This document shows, in pieces, positions 14,042 through 23,151 of a DNA stretch of 64,000 bases. Source of the stretch: Lachnospiraceae bacterium (GTDB lineage Bacteria; Bacillota; Clostridia; Lachnospirales; Lachnospiraceae); assembly GCA_009774215.1 (NCBI GenBank), contig VSNH01000002.1, positions 1 through 64,000 of the forward strand. The letters run 5' to 3'. Made by a program: the position numbers and the translations under genes. Each line of letters opens with the position of its first letter. The stretch's first letter is position 1. The notes under the pieces are model-generated. The model was not told the DNA's origin and ran no database searches. It saw only the letters and a list, made by a program, of their open reading frames with translations.

Positions 14042-15915
14042 GAAGAGAGAACGCGGGATTCCGGACGGCATTTGTGTCAGAGGAAGGAACGAAGCTGCTC
14101 AACCGGGATTATTTTGCATATGTGGAAATGGACGATTATGCCTGCTATGTGGCGGCGGACAGTCTGGATGATGAAAAGGATGAAAACAGCGCAAGGATCG
14201 TAGTGGAATGCATATTGAGGGAATTTACGGAACACCCCGTCATGCATGTTCTTTCCCTGAAGAAAATGATCAGAAAGGCGCACAGGGAGCTTTTGGGAAA
14301 CAGACAGGGTCTGCGGCTCAGAGCCAGTGTGTCAATGGTAGTGACAAACTATGTGAAATGCAGGTATCTCACTGTCGGAAACAGCAGGTTTGCGCTGCTT
14401 CGCAATGACAGAATTTTATACGAGAGCAAAGACCAGTCACTGACAGAGAATCTGGTGGAAAGAGAAACGATTCCACGGGATAAGGCGGCGTTGCATGAGG
14501 AGCGGAATAACCTGTACTCCTATTTGGGACAGGTCAATGGCAGGATGCAGATTCAGGTTTCCCGCAAACGGAAGCTGGCAAACGGCGACATCCTTCTGCT
14601 CTATACGAGGGGAATCTGGGAAAACTGCGATTACGTGGATTTGAAAGATGCGGCAAAAGAAGTGAGCACGCCGCAGGAGATGGCGGATAATCTGGAAGAA
14701 CTCATTCTGTGCGGGCAGAAGGAAGAAATCGACAACTATACGCTGGCTGTTACTTTTGTGGATAAGGTGTACCTGAATCCCAAAAAGCGCTGGACGTTAA
14801 AGAAAGTTTTGACGGTCGTGATTCCTGTTATGATCGTGCTGCTCATCCTAGGCATTACGCTGTTTGTGCGTTTCCGTATCCGCTCCGGACAGAAAAGAGA
14901 CATGCTGCAGCATATGGACAACGCGGCTCAATATACGACATATGACAATTATGCTCCGGCGGCGGAGGAGTACAAACAGGCCGGTGAACTGGCTAAAAAA
15001 TTGAAAGATAAGGAAAGACAGGAGGAAGCGGAAAACCGGCGCCTTTTGGCGGAACAGATCCTGCTTGCGGATCAGGCCATGGAGGACGGGGATTACAACA
15101 AGGCGCTGGAGCTGTATGAGAAGGCGCTGGAACTCTCCGGCCATTGTGGGGGAAGCGGTTCAGAGCATATCAGGGAACAGCTCGATAAGATCGGCAAGTA
15201 TCAGGAACTGTATGAGCTTTTGGAAAGCGCGGAAAACAAGGAAACCTACGGTGACTATGCGGGTGCTGCCGAACTGTACAAAAAGGCGAAGGGAATCGCT
15301 TCCGGACTCTACGATCAGGATGCGAGGAAGGAGGCGCTTGACAAGCAGCGGGCGGCGGAGGAAGCCCTTGAAAAGCTGCGTCAGGAGCAGATGGCGGAAC
15401 TGGAGGAAAAAATCCGGAAATCTATCGAGGACGAGAAGGTTGCGCAGGAGCTTGCGGATCAGGAGCTGATGAATGACAAGAAAAATGCCCTTGAATTGGA
15501 GAGCAAGGGCAACGAGCTGATGAATCAGGAGGACTATGTCAGCGCCATTCCTTACTTTGAGACGGCGATGAGCATGTATGAGAATCTGGGCATGGAAGAG
15601 CGCGCGGCAGTGCTGGCTGAGCAGATTGAAGCCTGCAAGAAGCTGGCGGAGGAGGCGAAACGCAAAGCCGCGGAAGAGGCGGAAAAACAGTCGGAGGCGG
15701 ACAAGGCGGCGGAGGACGCAAAGGCGGCCGCGGATGAGGCCAGACAGGCCATGCAGGATATGAAGGACGCCGAGAAGGACAAGGCGCTGGAAGAGGCGAA
15801 AAAGGCAGCGGAGGAAGCGAAGAAAGCGGCGGAAGAAGCGAAGAAGGCCGCTGAGAAGAATAAAGAGGAAGAAGATAAGAAAGAAGAGGAAACAGAGAAG
15901 GAAAAGGTAGAGTAA
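14038..15915 (+). CDS. PP2C-like domain, membrane span and TPR/coiled-coil protein
   Basis: The 625-residue protein has three parts. Residues 1-245 are a PP2C-like domain with VAADSLDDEKDE at the metal site (DSLDD in place of DGMGG), LLLYTRGIWENC, and DNYTLAVTF at the C-terminal DN motif. Residues about 255-275 are one membrane span (VLTVVIPVMIVLLILGITLF). Residues about 290-510 look like tetratricopeptide-type helical repeats (AEEYKQAGELAKKL, YNKALELYEKALEL), and the last 100 are an Ala-Lys-Glu coiled coil with repeated EEAKKAA. It probably anchors the apparatus or reports its state. Catalysis is doubtful given the altered first motif. Confidence 0.7.
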   Translation: MRRENAGFRTAFVSEEGTKLLNRDYFAYVEMDDYACYVAADSLDDEKDENSARIVVECILREFTEHPVMHVLSLKKMIRKAHRELLGNRQGLRLRASVSMVVTNYVKCRYLTVGNSRFALLRNDRILYESKDQSLTENLVERETIPRDKAALHEERNNLYSYLGQVNGRMQIQVSRKRKLANGDILLLYTRGIWENCDYVDLKDAAKEVSTPQEMADNLEELILCGQKEEIDNYTLAVTFVDKVYLNPKKRWTLKKVLTVVIPVMIVLLILGITLFVRFRIRSGQKRDMLQHMDNAAQYTTYDNYAPAAEEYKQAGELAKKLKDKERQEEAENRRLLAEQILLADQAMEDGDYNKALELYEKALELSGHCGGSGSEHIREQLDKIGKYQELYELLESAENKETYGDYAGAAELYKKAKGIASGLYDQDARKEALDKQRAAEEALEKLRQEQMAELEEKIRKSIEDEKVAQELADQELMNDKKNALELESKGNELMNQEDYVSAIPYFETAMSMYENLGMEERAAVLAEQIEACKKLAEEAKRKAAEEAEKQSEADKAAEDAKAAADEARQAMQDMKDAEKDKALEEAKKAAEEAKKAAEEAKKAAEKNKEEEDKKEEETEKEKVE

Positions 15916-18408
15916 ATGGGATATACCTACAGATTATCCGAAAACACGGGAGAAAAAACAGAAGGAAAAGCAGCGTACCATCTGGAGAGCCTGCAGGGGA
16001 TGACGACTTATCAGCTTAGGGAAATCTGTCAGAAAGAGCGGCTGGTGGTTCCCATGGGCAGCCGGATGGAGAGGGAGGAGCTGATCCGCTTTATCATGCG
16101 CTACCGGGGAATCCGCGAGCACAGACACATTACGGGAGATACAGAAGGGGGAATCGAAAGGCTTCAGAGCTTTCTGGATAAGGTGAAACTGCAGGAGGAG
16201 AAGTTTCAGATTGCCTGCCCGGCGCATCTGGTTCTCTACGAGGATGAGGGAATAGAGCTGACGGATCACTACGAGGTGACAGGGAATTTTCCGATGTATG
16301 AGGGAAATCTCCTTCTGGTGGACGAACGGAACCGCATTTATACCTGCCTGTATCTGAGACAGGGAGAGGGAGGAAACTTTTTTCTGTTAAAGGGGGCTGA
16401 CGTCCCGGTTTATCAGACGGAAAACCATAAGTTCTCGCTTTTGTATTTCAGACGGGAGGAGATTTCCGAACTTTTATATGAACTGTATTACGGGAAGCAG
16501 GGCACCATTCCCAGCCGGATAAGCTGTATCAGAACACCGCTTTTAGCCGTAGATCTGCGGCCCACGGAGGAGACGGCCCTGCCGCTGATCATAGATTTCG
16601 GGAGCTCCAACACGACCATGGGACGGTACGATAGCGATGGCAGCGTCAGGATTGTGCGTGTGGCGGATACGGAGGGGGAGCAGTACCGGGAGAGTGAAAT
16701 GATTCCAAGCGTGATCGGGATAGCCGGCGTAGAGGATAACGAACCGGTTTACCGGTTCGGGTACGCCGCAAGACATCTGGCGGCGCTTGCCTACCATGAC
16801 GAGGACTGCCCTGTGTTTTACGATATCAAGCGCTGGGTGAGCGCGCCGGAAAGAGAGCAGGAAGTGATTACCGGGGACGGCATTAAAATCAAGGTGCGGC
16901 GAAAAGACATGCTTTCCGCCTTTTTATCCTATCTGATCCACACGGCGCAGCAGCAGTTTAAGTGCCGTTTTACCTGTATACAGCTTCTGACGCCGGTCAG
17001 GCAGAAAACGCGTTTCGAGGAGCTGTTTGGGGAACTCCTTCCGGATTACCGGGTGGAATGTGTATTGGATGAAGGGATGGCGGTTCTCTTCCATAGTATC
17101 AACGAGCTGATTCTGGCAGGAAAATATGCGGAAGGCGTGTGGTATCAGGCGCTCATCATGGACTGCGGCGGCGGAACAACAGATCTGACAGCCGGAAGGT
17201 TCCGCATACGCAATAACCGGGTTTCCTATGAGGTGGATCTGGAGACCGGCTATGAGAACGGCAATACGAACTTTGGCGGAAACAACCTGACATTCCGCAT
17301 ACTGCAGCTTTTGAAGCTGAAGCTGTTGGAAGCGCTCGGGGAAGAGAAATTCCGCTTTGAAACGTCGTTTTCCTTAAAAGACAGGGAGGCGCGGGAGCGG
17401 CTGGACCGTATGTACGGGGAGGCAGAGGAAGCGCTTCCCACCCGTTTCGCGGAATATGAGCGCAGGGGCCGGGAGGAATATTTCCGGGTTAAAAACAACT
17501 ATTACTATCTGTTTGGCGTTGCGGAGACAATCAAGGAGAGCTTTTTCCAGAAAGCCTTGCGGTACGAGCTGAAAACGGGATGCGGGGAAGAAGTGCCGTT
17601 AGACAAGTGGCGGATTTCCATCAGGGAGAACGGACGGCTGGTATCCTGCAGGCGGGATTTTTCCGTACTGTTTTATCTGTATGAAATAGAGAACCTACTG
17701 CGGCTTGACATCTATGAGCTGATGGCACGGTTTCTGGAAAAACCTTTTATGAATGGGGAGCTGTCGGAGTATGGGATGCTTAAGCTGACGGGTCAGTCCT
17801 GCAAATCCAGCCTGTTCACTGAGGCGCTTAAGGAATTCGTACCGGGGCGGCTGATTCGGAACGAGCGGGATTTAGAGCATGGAACCGAACTTAAGATGTG
17901 CTGTCTGGAGGGGGCGATCAGCTATTTTAAGAACCTGAAGCTGGGATATATGAAAATCAACCAGAAATACAGGGTGAATGCGCTGCCCTATGAGGTGACG
18001 GCGTACACCCATGAGAATCAGGAGAAAATACTGATCCACAGTCTGCGCAAGGAGCAGGATATCGGATGTATTTCCCGCTTTAAGATCGGAGAGCAGCTGG
18101 ATCTCTATCTCAGGGATGAGACGGGACGCAGGCTTACGGCGTATCACTTTGGCTATGACGTTTCTTCTTTTATTCATGTGACACAGGAGAATTTTAATGA
18201 ACAGTATACGGGCACGGTGATTCAGGAAGAGACAGACATTATCGTGGAGGGCGAGATCAAATTTTTCGTCTGGCCGGCAAGGGACAAATGGGGTTTCATC
18301 GTACTGCCCGTGCTGCGTGAAAATGACCTGCTCAAGCGGGGAGAGGAAACCTTCTTCGCATTTGAGGATGATACGTGGGAAGAGAATTTCTTTGACGGAA
18401 GGAAATAG
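15916..18408 (+). CDS. Hsp70/actin-like ATPase
   Basis: The 830-residue protein begins directly after the previous stop. Residues about 25-62 (MTTYQLREICQKERLVVPMG) look like a SAP-type helical module. From about residue 222 it has an actin/Hsp70 ATPase fold: LIIDFGSSNTTMGRY is the first phosphate loop and MDCGGGTTDLTAG at about 416-428 is the second. The C-terminal third is unrelated to substrate-binding DnaK domains, and the protein is longer than DnaK. A J-domain protein in the same operon suggests a dedicated chaperone pair that drives folding or disassembly of the apparatus. That role is inferred. Confidence 0.75.
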   Translation: MGYTYRLSENTGEKTEGKAAYHLESLQGMTTYQLREICQKERLVVPMGSRMEREELIRFIMRYRGIREHRHITGDTEGGIERLQSFLDKVKLQEEKFQIACPAHLVLYEDEGIELTDHYEVTGNFPMYEGNLLLVDERNRIYTCLYLRQGEGGNFFLLKGADVPVYQTENHKFSLLYFRREEISELLYELYYGKQGTIPSRISCIRTPLLAVDLRPTEETALPLIIDFGSSNTTMGRYDSDGSVRIVRVADTEGEQYRESEMIPSVIGIAGVEDNEPVYRFGYAARHLAALAYHDEDCPVFYDIKRWVSAPEREQEVITGDGIKIKVRRKDMLSAFLSYLIHTAQQQFKCRFTCIQLLTPVRQKTRFEELFGELLPDYRVECVLDEGMAVLFHSINELILAGKYAEGVWYQALIMDCGGGTTDLTAGRFRIRNNRVSYEVDLETGYENGNTNFGGNNLTFRILQLLKLKLLEALGEEKFRFETSFSLKDREARERLDRMYGEAEEALPTRFAEYERRGREEYFRVKNNYYYLFGVAETIKESFFQKALRYELKTGCGEEVPLDKWRISIRENGRLVSCRRDFSVLFYLYEIENLLRLDIYELMARFLEKPFMNGELSEYGMLKLTGQSCKSSLFTEALKEFVPGRLIRNERDLEHGTELKMCCLEGAISYFKNLKLGYMKINQKYRVNALPYEVTAYTHENQEKILIHSLRKEQDIGCISRFKIGEQLDLYLRDETGRRLTAYHFGYDVSSFIHVTQENFNEQYTGTVIQEETDIIVEGEIKFFVWPARDKWGFIVLPVLRENDLLKRGEETFFAFEDDTWEENFFDGRK

Positions 18409-18411
18409 CTT

Positions 18412-19698
18412 ATGGCGGACATGGAGGAAATGATCAAGGAGGAGATCAGCCGGATTGGCGGCCTCAAGGAGAGGGTGGTATTCAAAGATGTGATCGAGCG
18501 GCTGTTTTTGTCGCTGTATGAGACCAATCAGGAGATGTATCGGGAACTGGAAAGCCGCATTATGGACGATCTCGTGTTCGACCTGAATCGTTACCAGATC
18601 ACCATGGGAATCATGGAAAGGGAATACCTGGATCCGTCGCACCATCTGCTCTCGCCCATGAGAGAAACGGATATGACGGTACCGGCGTATGACATTCCGG
18701 AGATGACGCGGCAGCTTGGTGAGGAGGGGCGGAGCCTGGTCAGAACGTATTTTATGGAATATGACTATCTGGGGATACAAAAGCTTCTGGACAAGGAGCG
18801 GATCGGGGGAAGGATCTATACGGATGTGGGTGACTATCCGGCAGAGTTTACCGTAGAAAGAAACGAGGCGTATCTGCGGGAGATCAGCCATCTGTACGAG
18901 GTGTTTGTCAGCAACGGCGTTCCGTGGCAGACCGTGAACGCCCCCTATTTGTATAAGTTTGTTGACGTGTATCTGGTAAAGCTGCCGGAGGAGCTCACAC
19001 CGGCGCAGAAAATTTTAAAGATGGAGCCGGATCTGGAGGAGTTTTCGCAGTGTGCCCATGACGACTATGTCCCCATATGGAATATCGGGAAGCTTAAGAT
19101 GGACAGCGTGGGATTTCCCGTTCCCTGCGAAGATCATAAAAGCTATGAACACACCATCTCGATCAGGGAGCACGGAAACGAGCATGTCTACCTGATTGAC
19201 GACACGGCGCATATTTACAGCGTATGCCAGAGAGAAAACAGGCTGATGATTATGGGGGAGGAAGCGGAGGCGCGCAAATGGCAGGTATACATGATAAGGA
19301 ACGGATCAAACCGCCGTTTTGACCGCTTTACCTATCCGCTTATGACCAACCAGAGAAAAGATGAATTTCTGGAGAGATTCGGCAGGAGGCAGGGGCGGAG
19401 AGTCCGGACGGAAGCCGAGCTTGCCAGATGGATACAGGGCTACGGGATGGAAGAGTATGTGGCCTATGAGGGCTATGAGATACTGGACCGCGCAGGCAGC
19501 GCGGAAATCACGGAGACTTATTCCATGAATGATTTTATTCTGGACGAGATACGGGAAGACGAATATGAGAAGCGGCTGGTTCTTCTGTTCCGGAAGAAGA
19601 GCGCGCTGACTTTTCTGCTGCGGGATATCATGAGTTTTCTTGTTTCGGAGGTGCAGCTTATGTACGGCGAATACAGGTGCGAGGGACGACTTTTATGA
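18412..19698 (+). CDS. Unknown conserved operon protein (possible baseplate component)
   Basis: The 428-residue protein starts MADMEEMIKEEISRIGG three bases after the previous stop. No signal peptide or membrane segment is visible. It is rich in charged and aromatic residues, and a C-terminal stretch (RKSALTFLLRDIMSFLVSEV) is hydrophobic. I do not recognise a domain. Place and size would suit a wedge or baseplate protein, which a contractile machine needs and which is otherwise unaccounted for here. That is inference from gene order only. Its stop overlaps the next ATG. Confidence 0.6.
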   Translation: MADMEEMIKEEISRIGGLKERVVFKDVIERLFLSLYETNQEMYRELESRIMDDLVFDLNRYQITMGIMEREYLDPSHHLLSPMRETDMTVPAYDIPEMTRQLGEEGRSLVRTYFMEYDYLGIQKLLDKERIGGRIYTDVGDYPAEFTVERNEAYLREISHLYEVFVSNGVPWQTVNAPYLYKFVDVYLVKLPEELTPAQKILKMEPDLEEFSQCAHDDYVPIWNIGKLKMDSVGFPVPCEDHKSYEHTISIREHGNEHVYLIDDTAHIYSVCQRENRLMIMGEEAEARKWQVYMIRNGSNRRFDRFTYPLMTNQRKDEFLERFGRRQGRRVRTEAELARWIQGYGMEEYVAYEGYEILDRAGSAEITETYSMNDFILDEIREDEYEKRLVLLFRKKSALTFLLRDIMSFLVSEVQLMYGEYRCEGRLL

Positions 19699-20390
19699 AT
19701 TATCTGTGGGAAATACTACTGCAGGCGAAGGCGCAGGGAATGGCGGAGGAGGACATACAATTCCGGCAGGCCCGATCTTACAGTCCTTATATAGAACTGG
19801 CGGAAGAGTTCCTGAATATCACAAGGCTCGAAGAGCCGTGTCTGGTGGAGCTCAACCCGAATTACAGGTTCCAGAAGGTGTTTCAGGAGCTGTTCCACCC
19901 GGATGTGACGGATTATCCGGCGCTGAGGGGCGGCCTGTTTCAGCTTCTGATCCATCAGATCGGGGAGAACGATATCCGCGCGGGGATGACAAGGGAGGAA
20001 TACTACAAGAAAATGCTGGGACGCGCCTTTGCAGACGGAGATTACGGGGCGGGGAAAAAGGAGGCATACGCACTGTTTCAGGGAAGTGAGCGGGAGATCC
20101 TGCTGGAAGGCCTACTGACCATGTACCGGGAAGGGGACAGCATAGAACTGTTCCGCCGTGTGATGACAGCCCTGATACCGCGGTGCATTGTGTATGGCAG
20201 CAATGACAATCCTTATGAAATTCTGATCTATGTCGGCAGGAGACAGACGGAAATGCTGGAAAAGAAGGTGCAGTTTGTCATAGCGCATTTTTTGAATATC
20301 CGGTATCAGCCGGAGTTATATTACGAGTACCATTTCGGGATCATCGGGATGGAGGAGACGATGCAGGTGGGAGAGATCGCCATCTGCTGA
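19695..20390 (+). CDS. Unknown operon protein, 231 residues (possible baseplate component)
   Basis: The start at 19695 forms an ATGA overlap with the previous stop and has GAGGGAC about 10 bases ahead, so it is preferred over a GTG at 19677. The protein starts MNYLWEILLQAKAQGM. It is alpha/beta and soluble, with a notable block YIELAEEFLNITRLEEP near the N-terminus. I do not recognise it. Its coupling to the neighbouring unknown suggests they form a complex. Confidence 0.6.
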   Translation: MNYLWEILLQAKAQGMAEEDIQFRQARSYSPYIELAEEFLNITRLEEPCLVELNPNYRFQKVFQELFHPDVTDYPALRGGLFQLLIHQIGENDIRAGMTREEYYKKMLGRAFADGDYGAGKKEAYALFQGSEREILLEGLLTMYREGDSIELFRRVMTALIPRCIVYGSNDNPYEILIYVGRRQTEMLEKKVQFVIAHFLNIRYQPELYYEYHFGIIGMEETMQVGEIAIC

Positions 20391-20404
20391 CGGGAGGAAA
20401 GCAC

Positions 20405-21178
20405 GTGTTTCGGTACGAATATCCGATCTTTGAACATAAAAACCTGCTAAAGAAAAGTATGCTGGACGAGCTCAGGGATTACCCCTTAAGCCTGAGCCGC
20501 ATGTACTTTTCGGGATACGGCGACGGTATTTTGGAAGGGTGCGGTTTAAGCTGGGAACAGGATGTGCTGCATTTGGGAGCGGGACTGCTCCATTACCGCG
20601 GAGATATCTATCGGATGGAGGAGGCCTGTCCGCTGGAATGCAGCGCCACGGATCAGCTGACTTACCTGAAGGTGCGTTTTGCTGCCATGGATTACGAACG
20701 GGGGAAGCGCGGCGGCATGGGAGAGATCCTGTTAAGCAATGCGCCGGCGGAGAGTGGGGAGATGGAGCTTGGGCGGTTCCGCTTACAGGAAGGGGCAAGA
20801 CTGCGGACGGTATATGAGAATTTCGAGGACTATCAGACGGAGTACGACACGGTAAACCGTATTCATGTCCCCTATGCCGGACCGGGAGGAGCGGGACTGT
20901 GGCCGCAGCTTCTACGAACCTATGCGAAGGAGCTTTTAGAGACGGGAACCACGGATGTGTATGACGTCGGCTTCGCGATGGCGGTGCTGGGGGCGGACGG
21001 GCAGGCGTCGCCTATGTGCATCAAGGCCTATCTGGCAGGAGCGGGAGAAGAGACGGGTGAGCAGTTCTCTAACGGAGAATGCTATAGAAAGCTGCTGCAT
21101 ATCCTGAGAAACCGTAAAAGCGGCGGGACGGGGTGGAAACAGCAGGAGAGTGTCAGGGGACAGATGATTTTGCTGTAG
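20405..21178 (+). CDS. Unknown operon protein, 257 residues
   Basis: A GTG start at 20405 is preceded by GGGAGGAAA at good spacing. The N-terminal part (EGCGLSWEQDVLHLGAGLLH, then YRGDIYRMEE) reads like a beta-rich attachment domain of the kind seen in baseplate or tail-fibre adaptors. The rest is mixed. It is the last gene before base composition becomes clearly more AT-rich, so it probably closes the core structural operon. No family is recognised. Confidence 0.55.
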   Translation: MFRYEYPIFEHKNLLKKSMLDELRDYPLSLSRMYFSGYGDGILEGCGLSWEQDVLHLGAGLLHYRGDIYRMEEACPLECSATDQLTYLKVRFAAMDYERGKRGGMGEILLSNAPAESGEMELGRFRLQEGARLRTVYENFEDYQTEYDTVNRIHVPYAGPGGAGLWPQLLRTYAKELLETGTTDVYDVGFAMAVLGADGQASPMCIKAYLAGAGEETGEQFSNGECYRKLLHILRNRKSGGTGWKQQESVRGQMILL

Positions 21179-21220
21179 AAGGGATAGCTGATTTTGTTAG
21201 AAGAAAGCAGGGGGGTATAG

Positions 21221-21730
21221 ATGAAATATTTTGAGATACAAGATGCACCGGAATTGAAATATGCACCAAGATTGGAACAATGGTACGGTAAATTTGATGT
21301 TCGGGATATTGGAATCAGCACATTTCCCAAACTGCCGAAAAGACAACTTTTTATTATTGAACCGTCTGAAAAGACAATATATACAGATTTTATTTTGTTT
21401 CCGTTTCTATTGCTGTCTTTTAAAGTGATAAATGTTATAAAGATGTACAGGGAGATTTGTTTCTACAGGGATGTAATCCTGTTGGATCAGATTAGTGGGA
21501 AATCGGAATTATATCATCTGCCAGTCTTTGATGAAACAAATAAGCTTTTTGTTAGAGAAAAGCGGGAAACCAGATCGGGAGAAGAAGTATATGTGGATAA
21601 ACACATTTTCTGGGTTCGCGATTCCCTGAAACGCCATACCATAATCTCTCTGGATTTAGCGGAAAGTCTGATTAGGAGGGGAGTAACCGGTTTGGGTATC
21701 AGAGAAGTCGATTTATTTATGAGCGAATGA
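21221..21730 (+). CDS. Unknown protein at the start of the cargo cassette
   Basis: The 169-residue protein starts MKYFEIQDAPELKYAPRL behind GGGGGGTATAG. A hydrophobic stretch at about 54-72 (TDFILFPFLLLSFKVINVI) is probably buried rather than membrane-spanning. The C-terminal sequence ends RRGVTGLGIREVDLFMSE. This layout recalls some polymorphic-toxin immunity families, but I cannot name one. It is AT-richer than the genes before it and lies just ahead of the first VgrG-like gene. Confidence 0.5.
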   Translation: MKYFEIQDAPELKYAPRLEQWYGKFDVRDIGISTFPKLPKRQLFIIEPSEKTIYTDFILFPFLLLSFKVINVIKMYREICFYRDVILLDQISGKSELYHLPVFDETNKLFVREKRETRSGEEVYVDKHIFWVRDSLKRHTIISLDLAESLIRRGVTGLGIREVDLFMSE

Positions 21731-21744
21731 GGAGGGGCACGAAA

Positions 21745-23136
21745 ATGAGAGAAGAACGTATAGTAGTTCATCCATTTGAGGAACTGAGGGTCGAAGAATA
21801 TCGAGGATTTCAGCAGATAAACGAGCATGCGACCGTAAAGATTTCCGGACAGATTCCTTATGAAAAAAAGGAGGAGTATATGAGGAACTCAGGACGTGAA
21901 CTGTGGGTTCGGGTGGCAGCTGTTACGTCAGAAAGCGCGGAAACCATTTTGATGAATGGCGTTGTGGAAAGAATAGAGATGCAGATAATTGGTAGAACCT
22001 GCAGAATGAAACTGGAGATTGCCTCCGGTACGGTTCTGATGGACTGTGAGAAAAAGACGCGTAGTTTTCAAGATACGGGGTTTTTGTATAGTGATATATT
22101 AGATGTCTGCGATGGGCAATATGATGCGGCGGCAAGGATCATGACCGTGGCAGATGGGAAGAGTACAGGGCAGTTTATCATGCAGTATCGGGAAACCGAT
22201 TGGAATTTTATAAAAAGACTAGCTAGTATGAACCATACAGTTGTAGTGGCAGACTGCCGTATTCATGGAGAAAAATATTATTTTGGACTACCGAAGATGG
22301 ATAATAAGATTTCAGGTGACACAGTGGAATACTCTGCCTGCTGTGACATGGAGGAATACTGGCACAAAAAGGAATGCGGGCTGAATGTCACTCCTTTGGA
22401 TACTACATTTTATATATGGAAAAGCAGGGAGATATACCATCTGGGAGAATGTGGGGTGGTCGACGGTCATCAACAGTTTATTTGGAAAATTGAGACGAAA
22501 ATGAAAGGAAGCGAACTGCATCATACTTACTATATGCGTACTAAGTCTGGCTTTCAGGTTCCGCTATGGTACAATACAAGTGTTTCCGGGGCATCGTTGC
22601 TGGCTGTTGTTCGGGGAGTCAAAGAGGAAAAGGTGCAGATGGAAATCCTTGAGGATGAAAACAAGCAAGGTGCGGGGGTGTACTGGTTCCCCTATGCTAC
22701 GGTGTATTCCACACAGGACGGAACCGGATGGTACTGTATGCCGGAAATAGATGATAAGATTAGGCTTTATTTTCCTACAGAAAAGGAACAGGATGCTTAT
22801 GCTGTTAGTGCTTACCATGAAGGCGGGGCAGGCCTGCGGAATATGCCGGAAAAGAAATTCTGGAGAAACAAGGAAGGGAAGGAAATTCAGCTTGCACCGG
22901 ATAAAATACTGGTGACAAATAATAATGGAACTTATATTGAACTGTCGGACGCAAATGGCGTAGAGATTGTGAGTAATGGAGCAGTTACCTTATCTGCCGG
23001 AGGGATGCTGAGTATTTCAAGCAGGAATTCAACGATCGAGTTCAGTGCACCCCAAAAGGTCAAACTGAAACAGGGAGATACTATGATGGAGCTTGGAGGT
23101 GATTTAAATTTGAGCGGGGCACAAATTAAGCTGTAG
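21745..23136 (+). CDS. VgrG/gpD-like spike protein, copy 1
   Basis: The 463-residue protein starts at 21745 behind GAGGAGGGGCAC. The N-terminal half resembles the late-control D/gp27-like hub of VgrG proteins: a barrel region (VKISGQIPYEKKEEYM), then FIMQYRETDWNFIKRLASM, the conserved Y-x-E-T/S-x-W-x-F-I-x-R-L pattern of this family. An OB-like segment follows at about 300-380, and the last 70 residues (VEIVSNGAVTLSAGGMLSIS) are short beta repeats typical of a spike needle. It would trimerise as the tip of the tube and carry effectors. Copy 2 lies 15 bases downstream. Confidence 0.8.
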   Translation: MREERIVVHPFEELRVEEYRGFQQINEHATVKISGQIPYEKKEEYMRNSGRELWVRVAAVTSESAETILMNGVVERIEMQIIGRTCRMKLEIASGTVLMDCEKKTRSFQDTGFLYSDILDVCDGQYDAAARIMTVADGKSTGQFIMQYRETDWNFIKRLASMNHTVVVADCRIHGEKYYFGLPKMDNKISGDTVEYSACCDMEEYWHKKECGLNVTPLDTTFYIWKSREIYHLGECGVVDGHQQFIWKIETKMKGSELHHTYYMRTKSGFQVPLWYNTSVSGASLLAVVRGVKEEKVQMEILEDENKQGAGVYWFPYATVYSTQDGTGWYCMPEIDDKIRLYFPTEKEQDAYAVSAYHEGGAGLRNMPEKKFWRNKEGKEIQLAPDKILVTNNNGTYIELSDANGVEIVSNGAVTLSAGGMLSISSRNSTIEFSAPQKVKLKQGDTMMELGGDLNLSGAQIKL

Positions 23137-23151
23137 CAGCTTGGGAAAGGT

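Noticed and set aside
17872..18891. 339-codon minus-strand frame across the Hsp70-like gene end
   Set aside because: It spans the boundary of two well-supported plus-strand genes and has no ribosome site or recognisable domain.
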